A stretch of 6,298 nucleotides of DNA from Thermohalobaculum sp050043005 (lineage in GTDB: Bacteria > Pseudomonadota > Alphaproteobacteria > Rhodobacterales > Rhodobacteraceae). A model generated the notes under the pieces. It did not search any database. It was not told the origin of the DNA and saw only the letters and a list, made by a program, of their open reading frames with translations. This document shows positions 1 to 5,672 of this stretch, in pieces (position 1 is the stretch's first letter; each line of letters begins with the position of its first letter). The stretch covers positions 1 through 6,298 of the forward strand of contig JBHJIZ010000158.1 in assembly GCA_050043005.1 (NCBI GenBank). The letters run 5' to 3'. The translations under genes and the position numbers were made by a program.

Positions 1-1
1 T

Positions 2-169
2 CTCTCGAACGAACAGATCGACGAACTGCTCAGCATTTGCTGCGCGAAAGAAATGGAGAAACGCGCCGAGCAGATGAACAGTCAAAGCGCGATCGAGCAT
101 TGCGTGGCGAAGGTCAAACCCGATGGACAGATCACCTTCAAACCGTGGGAGCCCAGCAGCCCGATCTAG
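2..169 (+). CDS. C-terminal end of an unrecognised protein (5' end outside the window)
   Basis: An open frame enters from the left edge and ends at TAG (167-169), leaving the last 55 residues. The tail begins LSNEQIDELLSICC and ends KPWEPSSPI. It is mixed-charge with three cysteines (an adjacent pair and one in EHCVAKV), a helical-looking first half and a short beta/proline-rich end. I do not recognise the family and assign no function. Support for coding is the open frame to the edge and plausible amino-acid composition. An overlapping frame starting at 37 runs on into the binding-protein leader and looks like a shadow. No T-tract terminator follows, only GC-rich hairpin-prone sequence at 182-203. 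Read-through into the next gene 139 bp downstream is therefore possible. Confidence 0.55.
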   Translation, partial: LSNEQIDELLSICCAKEMEKRAEQMNSQSAIEHCVAKVKPDGQITFKPWEPSSPI

Positions 170-279
170 CGTTTGCACCGCTTGCCGCGCGCGGCTTCGG
201 CAAAGGCGCGCGTCTCAGTGCTCTGGGTTGGCGCGTGGACTTTTCGCTTGAACACATCCGATCCCCCGTGACAGCAATA

Positions 280-303
280 CCTCCGGGAACGTTTCCAGGG
301 AGG
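280..303 (+). promoter_or_regulatory. Hairpin that sequesters the binding-protein Shine-Dalgarno sequence
   Basis: CCTCC (280-284) is the exact complement of the Shine-Dalgarno GGAGG (299-303). Inside it GGAA (286-289) pairs with TTCC (293-296) around a CGT triloop. Only a small internal loop (G285 against A297-G298) interrupts the nine base pairs. The GGAGG core ends five bases before the ATG at 309, so it is the functional ribosome site and would be masked when the stem forms. The pairing is read directly from the sequence; a regulatory role (temperature, sRNA or translation coupling) is inference. No riboswitch aptamer is recognised in the short leader. Confidence 0.5.
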
Positions 304-308
304 ATCGA

Positions 309-1439
309 ATGAAAAAGCTTACACTGGCGGCTGCGGCGCTCGCACTGACCGCCACGCAGGCCATCGCTGCGGATCTCAAGGTCGGCATGATCACCACGCT
401 TTCGGGTGGGGGTGCAGCCCTCGGCATCGATGTGCGCGACGGCTTCATGCTCGCGGTTCAGCAATCCGGCATGGATATCGACGTCACCATCGAGGACGAC
501 CAGCGCAAGCCGGATGTCGCAGTGCAACTGGCCGACAAGATGATCCAGTCCGACAAGGTCGACGTGCTGACCGGCATCATCTGGTCGAACCTGCTGATCC
601 CCGTGGCGTCTTCGTCCACGCGTCAAGGCGTGTTCTACCTCTCGCCAAACGCCGGAGCTTCGGCGCTCGCGGGCAAGGGGTGTCACGAGAACTACTTCAA
701 CGTCTCGTGGCAGAACGACGATCTTCCGGAAGCCTCGGGCGAGCTGGCGAATGCCGATGGCCGCAAGAAAGCCTTCCTGATGGCGCCGAACTACCCGGCC
801 GGCAAGGACATGGCCAAGGGATACCAGCGCACCTATGAGGGCGAGGTTGTCGGCGAGGTCTACACCAAACTCGGCCAGAAAGACTATGCGGCCGAGATCG
901 CGCAGATCCGGGCGTCCGGCGCTGATCACGTGTTTTACTTCCTGCCAGGTGGTATGGGCATCGCCTTCCTGAAGCAGTACGCAAATTCCGGTGTTGACGT
1001 GACGCTGACAGGGACCGCGTTCAATTTCGACCAGGGCATCCTGCAGGCGGTGGGAGAGGCCGCCGTCGGCATCCGCAACACCTCGCAGTGGTCGCCGGAT
1101 CTGGATAACGCCGCCAACCAGGGCTTCGTTGCCACGATCAAGGAGGCTTACGGCCGGCTCCCGTCGCTCTATGCATCGCAGGGCTTCGACACGGCGAACC
1201 TGCTGATCTCCGCGCTGAAGACGGCCAAGCCATCGGACAAGGACGCCTTCCGCGACGCAATCCGGGCGGCTGACTTTGACGCCGTTCGGGGTGACTTCGA
1301 GTTTACGTCGAACCACCACCCGAAGCAGGACATCTATGTTCGCGAAGTCGTCAAGGATGGGGACGTCTACACGAACAAAGTCGTTGCCGTCGCCAAGGAA
1401 GACCACATCAACGCCTATGTCGGCGACTGCAAGATGTGA
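309..1439 (+). CDS. ABC transporter substrate-binding protein, branched-chain amino acid type (Peripla_BP_6-like)
   Basis: This is a complete 376-residue periplasmic binding protein of the LivK-like class (type I periplasmic fold), which captures a small organic solute for an ABC importer. Residues 1-20 form a Sec signal peptide: MKK, a hydrophobic Ala/Leu core, and an A-I-A cleavage site before ADLKVG. The mature N-terminus (KVGMITTLSGGGAALG) is the usual first strand and ligand loop. IEDDQRKPDVAVQLADKMI (61-79) is the family's beta-strand/helix segment, and the C-terminal part has the typical FTSNHHPKQDIYVREV. Cysteines at 125 and 374 (the terminal GDCKM) may form a disulfide. The ligand is unknown; amino acids, aromatic acids and amides are all handled by this family. 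The ATG has a strong SD, GGAGG, five bases upstream. No permease or ATPase gene lies alongside, and a terminator follows at once, so here it is either monocistronic or the last gene of a unit. The 422-residue antisense frame opposite it is a shadow. Confidence 0.93.
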   Translation: MKKLTLAAAALALTATQAIAADLKVGMITTLSGGGAALGIDVRDGFMLAVQQSGMDIDVTIEDDQRKPDVAVQLADKMIQSDKVDVLTGIIWSNLLIPVASSSTRQGVFYLSPNAGASALAGKGCHENYFNVSWQNDDLPEASGELANADGRKKAFLMAPNYPAGKDMAKGYQRTYEGEVVGEVYTKLGQKDYAAEIAQIRASGADHVFYFLPGGMGIAFLKQYANSGVDVTLTGTAFNFDQGILQAVGEAAVGIRNTSQWSPDLDNAANQGFVATIKEAYGRLPSLYASQGFDTANLLISALKTAKPSDKDAFRDAIRAADFDAVRGDFEFTSNHHPKQDIYVREVVKDGDVYTNKVVAVAKEDHINAYVGDCKM

Positions 1440-1447
1440 CTGGATGA

Positions 1448-1463
1448 CGATTTGATCAAATCG
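1448..1463. repeat. 16-bp perfect palindrome abutting the terminator
   Basis: CGATTTGATCAAATCG reads the same on both strands. It starts eight bases after the TGA of the binding-protein gene and ends at the base next to the terminator stem. As RNA it could fold into a 6-bp stem with a GATC loop stacked on the terminator. As DNA it could be a dimeric regulator site near the promoter of the next gene. Only the symmetry is seen; function is inferred. Confidence 0.55.
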
Positions 1464-1490
1464 GGGGCCGTTCGCGGCCCCTTTTTCTTT
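1464..1490 (+). terminator. Intrinsic (rho-independent) terminator of the binding-protein gene
   Basis: A perfect 7-bp GC stem, GGGGCCG (1464-1470) with CGGCCCC (1475-1481), closes a TTCG tetraloop. It is followed at once by TTTTTCTTT (1482-1490). It lies 24 bases after the stop codon and separates the binding-protein gene from the repeat-protein gene. Confidence 0.9.
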
Positions 1491-1494
1491 CCGC

Positions 1495-1523
1495 TTGCCT
1501 CGGTTTTGATGCGCTTCTATTGA
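1495..1523 (+). promoter_or_regulatory. Candidate sigma-70-type promoter of the repeat-protein gene (weak)
   Basis: The strong terminator just upstream means the next gene needs its own promoter in the remaining roughly 70 bases. The best pair I see is TTGCCT (1495-1500) and TATTGA (1518-1523), 17 bases apart. The -10 match is poor, and this is a guess by position as much as by sequence. Confidence 0.22.
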
Positions 1524-1559
1524 TTAACGGAGTGTTACTGTTTTTGAGGAGTACCGTCC

Positions 1560-3488
1560 ATGCCGACGCGTGTGCGCGAGGACACCGAGGACCTCTATAC
1601 CTGGTCCTCGATCGAGGAAACTTTCGAGAACGTCGCGGATTATGAGTTCGTAACTCGCCGAGTCACCGTCTTCGATGATGGGACGGTCCGGGATGACGCC
1701 TTTGACGAAGTTCTCCGCAGCCGGGTGCTCAGGGATAACCCACCAGACGGCCCTGGTGTTTATCTCTGGAATACCATCACTTTCGAATATGACGTGACTG
1801 GCGCAGAGACTCGCCGAACCGTTGAATACGATGACGGCGTGACCGAGTTTTTCAGTTTCACGGACGGCATCCGAAGTCTTTTCCAACAGTTCGACGGCAA
1901 CCCAAGCGACGTCCTCCAAGGTCAAGCCGACGCTGGTGCACGTGACTGGAGCAGCATCTTCACCGAGTACGACCAAGCCTCTGGCCTGATCAGCTATCGG
2001 GGTACGAAGTACGACGACGGGGTGGTCAACTATGAGTACTTCACCAACGGCGTCAGAACCGTTGTTGATCAGTACGACGGTGACCCGCGCGACGTTGACA
2101 CGGATCGAGCTGGCCCCGGTGCACGTATCTGGAGCAGCATTACGACCCAGTACGACCAATCGACGGGGGCAGCGGCGACACGCGAAACTGTTTACGACAA
2201 TGGCCTCGTTCAACTGGAAAGCTTTTCAGGCGCTGATTTGTCAGAGCTTGTTTTGTACGATGGCGATCCGGGTGAACTCGCTGCTGGAACAGCGGGGCCA
2301 GGTCAAAAACTGTGGACTTCAATCAGTAGCACTTATGGTGCGGCTGGGCTGGAGCGCCGCGAAATCGTTCACGACAACGGACTGCAGTCGGTCGACACAT
2401 TCACATTTGGTCGGCTGACGCGGGCCGAACTTTATGACGGTGATCCGGACGCGATCCGGGAAGGGCTCGCGGATCCGGGGGGCAGGGATTGGACGTCGAT
2501 CATCACCGACTTTGTCCCGAATTTGGATGAGCCAGGTCGAATTAGCCGGAAAGTTATCCTGTACGATGATGGAACAAAGCGCAGTGAAGACTATGAAACT
2601 GTCGTCGTTTCAGGCGAGGATGCGGTGCAGAGAACCGTCAATCTGAAAGACACCGCCTCAGTCGTCCATGACTGGCAGACCCTGACAACCGTCTTCATTG
2701 CCGATCAGATCCAGCAACGTGTGACCGAGTTCGATACCGGGCTCACGCGGGTCGAGACCTTTTCCAGCGGACGTCTGGAGTCGATCTTCGACACAGCACC
2801 CGTCTTCGATGCCTCGGCTCCGACCGCCTGTAGCTTCTCGGGCAACCCAGACTGTCAATCGCAACCGCTCCCGGACCCGGGTCTTTTCGATTTTCTCGAA
2901 CGGGAAACGCATTTGGACGAAAGTGGCGCGGTCTCGCTGCGCCGCGTCCTGCTTGAGAATGGAGATCAGAGAGCGGCGCTGTTCCAGAATGGAGTTATGC
3001 GCGAGCAACACATTGTTGACGGTGATGGCGATCAGGCGTGGGTGGCCCAAAAGGTCCTCTACGACGCGGACGGGCGCGCGTATGACACGATCGAGTTTTA
3101 CTCCGAAGATGATGTTCCGGGCGATTTCATTCAGATACCCGCGTCGGTGCCGGATCCGGGCGACGTTACTGGCGGCGCCAGCGTCCCTTCGGTGGACGAC
3201 TTCACGAACGGTGGAGGCGGGGGCGGCGGCAGCGTCCCTTCGCAAGACGACTTTGCGAACGGTGGAGGCGGGGGCGGCGGCAGCGCCCCGACGCAAGACG
3301 ACTTTGCGAACGGTGGAAGCAGCGGCGGCGGCAACGCCCCAACGCAGGACGATTTCTCTGACGGTGGCGGTGGTAGCGTCCCGGCAGTTGGCGACTTTGC
3401 GCCCATTGGCGGCTCTGACTCGACGCAGAACAGAGTTGCGTCGAGCGATGCACTCGACGAAGCGCCGAGCGTGTTCGACTTCGTGTAA
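1560..3488 (+). CDS. Unrecognised acidic tandem-repeat protein with a glycine-linked PxxDDF-motif tail
   Basis: A 642-residue protein of no family I recognise. The ATG at 1560 has GAGGAG (1546-1551) eight bases upstream. There is no N-terminal signal peptide or membrane segment. Residues about 10-439 hold seven clear repeats of about 60 residues, marked by W15, W70, W130, W191, W252, W311 and W372. The consensus is W-[ST]-S-I, then YD, a small G-containing turn, an R-rich strand, YDDG/YDNG, F-x-x-G, YDGDP and a PG-rich linker. One or two degenerate copies follow (about 443-515), after an insert with two cysteines (424, 431). From 541 the tail repeats P-x-x-D-D-F between glycine runs and ends APSVFDFV. 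The repeats recall YD/MORN-like beta-hairpin modules in general style only. The high Asp content, missing signal peptide and C-terminal acidic-hydrophobic end would suit type I secretion, but no RTX GGxGxD nonapeptides and no secretion genes are present. It stands alone between an upstream terminator and a convergent gene, and uses more T-ending codons than its neighbours. An intracellular scaffold is equally possible. Confidence 0.88.
   Translation: MPTRVREDTEDLYTWSSIEETFENVADYEFVTRRVTVFDDGTVRDDAFDEVLRSRVLRDNPPDGPGVYLWNTITFEYDVTGAETRRTVEYDDGVTEFFSFTDGIRSLFQQFDGNPSDVLQGQADAGARDWSSIFTEYDQASGLISYRGTKYDDGVVNYEYFTNGVRTVVDQYDGDPRDVDTDRAGPGARIWSSITTQYDQSTGAAATRETVYDNGLVQLESFSGADLSELVLYDGDPGELAAGTAGPGQKLWTSISSTYGAAGLERREIVHDNGLQSVDTFTFGRLTRAELYDGDPDAIREGLADPGGRDWTSIITDFVPNLDEPGRISRKVILYDDGTKRSEDYETVVVSGEDAVQRTVNLKDTASVVHDWQTLTTVFIADQIQQRVTEFDTGLTRVETFSSGRLESIFDTAPVFDASAPTACSFSGNPDCQSQPLPDPGLFDFLERETHLDESGAVSLRRVLLENGDQRAALFQNGVMREQHIVDGDGDQAWVAQKVLYDADGRAYDTIEFYSEDDVPGDFIQIPASVPDPGDVTGGASVPSVDDFTNGGGGGGGSVPSQDDFANGGGGGGGSAPTQDDFANGGSSGGGNAPTQDDFSDGGGGSVPAVGDFAPIGGSDSTQNRVASSDALDEAPSVFDFV
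1587..2876 (+). repeat. About seven tandem protein repeats of about 60 residues (about 180 bp)
   Basis: The units, starting at the PG/AG linker before the tryptophan, are approximately 1587-1751 (first, irregular), 1752-1931, 1932-2114, 2115-2297, 2298-2474, 2475-2657 and 2658-2876 (last, with an insert). Tryptophan spacings are 55, 60, 61, 61, 59 and 61 residues. The best conserved units are the second to fifth. They share YDGDP before the linker and YDDG or HDNG in the middle. DNA identity between units looks modest, so the duplications are old and held by selection on protein structure. A further degenerate unit or two can be traced to about 3100. Confidence 0.8.
3180..3413 (+). repeat. 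Tandem 51-bp (17-residue) glycine-linker/PxxDDF repeats
   Basis: Units are 3180-3230, 3231-3281 and 3282-3332 (51 bp each), 3333-3374 (42 bp) and 3375-3413 (39 bp, degenerate). Each encodes [SN]-[VA]-P-x-x-[DG]-D-F-x-x-G-G followed by a glycine run. The first two differ mainly at two spots (GTG/CAA and TTCACG/TTTGCG) and share an identical GC-rich glycine stretch. This points to recent slippage or duplication in multiples of three. A lone final PSVFDF copy is the C-terminus of the protein. Confidence 0.85.
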
Positions 3489-3561
3489 GGCCCCGCGCCG
3501 TCAAGCATACGAAGAGCAACTTCGATATCTTCGCTCTGGTGAGGACCATCCACGGGCGGGT

Positions 3562-4644
3562 TCACCTGCGCCGAAGCACGGCTGACTTGATCTCTTCTCT
3601 GAGCTCGTCCAACTCTCCGGCGCGTTTGATCGCATCATGCTCCAGAATGCAGAACGCCTGACCCGAGCGCGCCAATGACACACGCAAGTCCGCGTCCTCG
3701 ATCAGCTTGGACAGGCCATCCGCGATCGTATGCGGTGTGATCGGATCGATATAGAGCGCATGATCGGCGCTTGCCTCACGCAATCCTCCGGTCCCGGAAG
3801 ACAGGACAGCGCAACCCGCCGAATGTGCCTCGATGGCCGCAAGCCCAAATGGCTCAAACCATTTTGACGGGACGGCTGCAATGGCTGCGCGCTTCAGGAG
3901 TGACTGCACACTGGTAAGCGGTTGAGCTGTTTCGAGTTGGAACCGCCGTTCGAACCGACGCAACGGTGTAACAGCGGTCTCTGCGAAGCTGCCATGCGTC
4001 GTCCAGGCGTTCGAACAAATTCCAACGGACCAGTCAGGGTGACGCTCCAGCACGACCTCCAACGCGGCGCACAATTCTGCAAAGCCTTTCTCCGGCGCCG
4101 CCCGCCCGGCATAGGCGATAAGCTTCTCCTTGCCCTCGACCTCAGCCCGCCATGGCGCGGGATCGATCCCGTTTGGAACGGCATGTGCCCGGTCTGCAAA
4201 GACTGGAAACGCTGCGGCAAAGGCGGCGCGGGTCGCTTCGCTCACGAAGATATGCCCGTCGAAGTCGCGGTTACGGCGTGTCTGCCGCCAACGCTGGCTC
4301 GCTCCCTTGGGAGCCTTCAGGAAATTATGCCGGTACCACGCGTTCGGAATATCCTTCAACGCGCGGGCGATCCTGCGAGCCGTAGGCGCGTGCTGGTGCA
4401 GCTCCAGAAAGTCCGGCTTCAGGTCGCGCAGTATGGCGATCGCCCGATCCGTGCGCGGCCAGCGCCCGCCCTTGGTCGCGACCTCGCTCACGTCGACCGG
4501 CCCGTGATCCTTGGCGCCCTCATCGGCCAGGATCGTGATCCTGTGTCGGCTATGCGGCGCCAGCGTCCGCACGACGGTCTCGATCGAGTTCGGCTCCTGC
4601 AAGTCGAACCGGAAGCCGGTGGGAAGAACGATGGCCGTGTGCAT
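3562..4644 (-). CDS. Glycosyltransferase, GT-B fold (GT4-like)
   Basis: A 360-residue soluble glycosyltransferase that would move a sugar from an activated nucleotide donor to an unknown acceptor (cell-surface polysaccharide, lipid or other). Numbered from ATG 4644, VPNGID (156-161) is the inter-domain motif and YAGRAAPEKG (178-187) the donor-phosphate-binding Arg/Lys motif. The EPFGLAAIE block (264-272) carries the E-x7-E pair that contacts the nucleotide sugar, followed by an Ala/Gly-rich helix and GTGGLRE. Together these define the C-terminal donor domain of GT4-type enzymes. The N-terminal domain lacks the usual GG-x-E loop and has QEPNSIE instead. A TTG 13 codons upstream extends the frame but overlaps the preceding gene. 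ATG followed by HTAIVLPTGF is the natural first strand, so I chose it, although its SD is weak. It lies 22 bp after the zinc-ribbon gene in the same direction, so co-transcription is likely. It converges with the repeat-protein gene, 73 bp apart, with no clear terminator between them. Confidence 0.9.
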   Translation of the reverse strand: MHTAIVLPTGFRFDLQEPNSIETVVRTLAPHSRHRITILADEGAKDHGPVDVSEVATKGGRWPRTDRAIAILRDLKPDFLELHQHAPTARRIARALKDIPNAWYRHNFLKAPKGASQRWRQTRRNRDFDGHIFVSEATRAAFAAAFPVFADRAHAVPNGIDPAPWRAEVEGKEKLIAYAGRAAPEKGFAELCAALEVVLERHPDWSVGICSNAWTTHGSFAETAVTPLRRFERRFQLETAQPLTSVQSLLKRAAIAAVPSKWFEPFGLAAIEAHSAGCAVLSSGTGGLREASADHALYIDPITPHTIADGLSKLIEDADLRVSLARSGQAFCILEHDAIKRAGELDELREEIKSAVLRRR

Positions 4645-4666
4645 TTGGTCGGGCCGGGCTGAAGCC

Positions 4667-5584
4667 TCAGACCTTGCCCTCAAGCTGCTGACTCACCCAG
4701 CCGTGAACCCCCTCGAATGTCTCGGCCACGGTGACGCGCAGACCATCGATCGTCGCCACATATTCGGTCAGCGGCTTCTCGGTTGCCGGAACGCGCGCGA
4801 TAATCTGTGGATGCAACAGGTAAAGCGAGATCATGACCGACGCGATGATCGCGACCAGCAGGAAGCCGGTCAAGAACGCACCCGATCCGGCGGTGCCTTG
4901 CCGCATCCGGCGCTTCGCACGGCGTTCATGGGTCCGCCGCAGGCGTTTGACATCCGTTGGTCTGGCTGACGTCTTGTTCGACGTGTCGTGCATCTCCATC
5001 CGGCGGCGCAGCGGATCGACGTCATCGTCATCATCGTCTTCCGGCAAGCTGGCATCGTAGTCGCCGCCGGGTGCCTCGGGCTGTTCCGGAGCAGCACGTG
5101 TGGCGTCGCGAAACGTATTCGGCGTCGTCGAACTCGATGGGCGATCGTCCATTGCCGCCGCGAACCCTGCCGCTGGCGCCACCAGCGTCGGCTCGGATTG
5201 CATCGGTGCGCGCTGATCCGAACGTGCCGCCGCCGCGCGGTCTTCCGACTGCACCTCGGCCAGCATTTCTCGGATCTCGGCGAGCTGTTCGCTCCGGTTC
5301 ACGGCGCTGCGTGATTTGGCAGGTGCCGCAGCCGCAGGCGCTGCGTCCGTCATTCCGGGAATCGACGGCCGCGCCGGCAGTGCCGTTGGCGGGCTTGGCA
5401 TCGCTTCCGGATCGCGCCACTGCATCCCCGCCGCTGGCGACACCGCCGCTTCCTCGGCGCCCAGAACCAGCGGCGGATAGGCGTGCCAGCCGTGCCCGCA
5501 GTTCATACACGACACCTGGCGGCCCTTTTCTCCGATCGAGCCGTCAGGTATTGCGTAGCGCGCCTCGCAGGACGGGCAGATCAG
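4667..5584 (-). CDS. MJ0042-type zinc-ribbon, single-pass membrane protein with an anomalous start
   Basis: From CTG 5584 the frame encodes 305 residues beginning LICPSCEARYAIP. C3-x2-C6 and C26-x2-C29 (CMNCGHGW) form the two knuckles of an MJ0042-type zinc ribbon, normally at the extreme N-terminus of such proteins. A long Ala/Pro-rich, low-complexity segment follows (about 40-180), then a run of aspartates (PEDDDDDDVDP, about 182-191), a basic stretch (RRTHERRAKRRMR, 215-228), one transmembrane helix (about 235-257) and a short C-terminal domain. Topology is probably cytoplasmic ribbon with the C-terminus outside. Such proteins often sit beside ftsE in Alphaproteobacteria; their role is not established. 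Start problem: the frame upstream reads ATG (5590-5588), TAA (5587-5585), CTG. The first ordinary in-frame start is GTG 5515, which would delete the first CxxC. The CTG start is provisional. A codon-2 nonsense change, a sequence error or a rare start are the choices. It is the likely lead gene for the downstream glycosyltransferase. Confidence 0.8.
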   Translation of the reverse strand: MICPSCEARYAIPDGSIGEKGRQVSCMNCGHGWHAYPPLVLGAEEAAVSPAAGMQWRDPEAMPSPPTALPARPSIPGMTDAAPAAAAPAKSRSAVNRSEQLAEIREMLAEVQSEDRAAAARSDQRAPMQSEPTLVAPAAGFAAAMDDRPSSSTTPNTFRDATRAAPEQPEAPGGDYDASLPEDDDDDDVDPLRRRMEMHDTSNKTSARPTDVKRLRRTHERRAKRRMRQGTAGSGAFLTGFLLVAIIASVMISLYLLHPQIIARVPATEKPLTEYVATIDGLRVTVAETFEGVHGWVSQQLEGKV

Positions 5585-5630
5585 TTACATTTGGGCCCCC
5601 GGGTCTTCGGCAATCTGAAGTTCGGGGCAC

Positions 5631-5658
5631 TCTATACCGCGATTTCGGCGCCGCCAAG
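5631..5658 (-). promoter_or_regulatory. Candidate promoter of the zinc-ribbon/glycosyltransferase unit (weak)
   Basis: Read on the - strand, CTTGGC (5658-5653) and TATAGA (5636-5631) are 16 bases apart, close to the CTTGAC...CTATAT pattern common in Alphaproteobacteria. They lie about 45 bases before the zinc-ribbon start. The TATA core is symmetric and could instead serve the divergent ftsE, for which I find no good -35 box at proper spacing. Treat it as a candidate only. Confidence 0.25.
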
Positions 5659-5672
5659 GCGTCGCTCTCTTG

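Noticed and set aside
182..203. Possible terminator for the left-edge gene: TTGCCG...CGGCAA hairpin and a nested GCCGCGCGCGGC palindrome
   Set aside because: There is no T-tract after it. In sequence this GC-rich, short inverted repeats are expected by chance.
138..1406. A 422-codon open frame on the - strand opposite the binding-protein gene
   Set aside because: Its product is Arg/Val/Leu-rich with no recognisable domain. It is antisense to a clear, signal-peptide-bearing family member and is explained by GC-rich codon bias.
2032..2418. Short + strand frames inside the repeat-protein gene (also 2434-2646 and 2809-3585)
   Set aside because: They are out of frame with the 642-codon gene, lack ribosome sites and have shadow-type Arg/Ser-rich composition.
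3180..3413. RTX calcium-binding nonapeptides in the glycine-rich tail
   Set aside because: The spacing and residues do not fit GGxGxDxxx. The glycine runs alternate with PxxDDF motifs.
3489..3561. Possible bidirectional terminator between the convergent genes (AGAGC...GCTCT and CGAAG...CTTCG inverted repeats)
   Set aside because: The stems are short, compete with each other and have no T-tract on either strand.
3131..3565. A Pro-rich - strand frame opposite the glycine-rich tail
   Set aside because: The poly-proline is just the complement of glycine codons in the 51-bp repeats.
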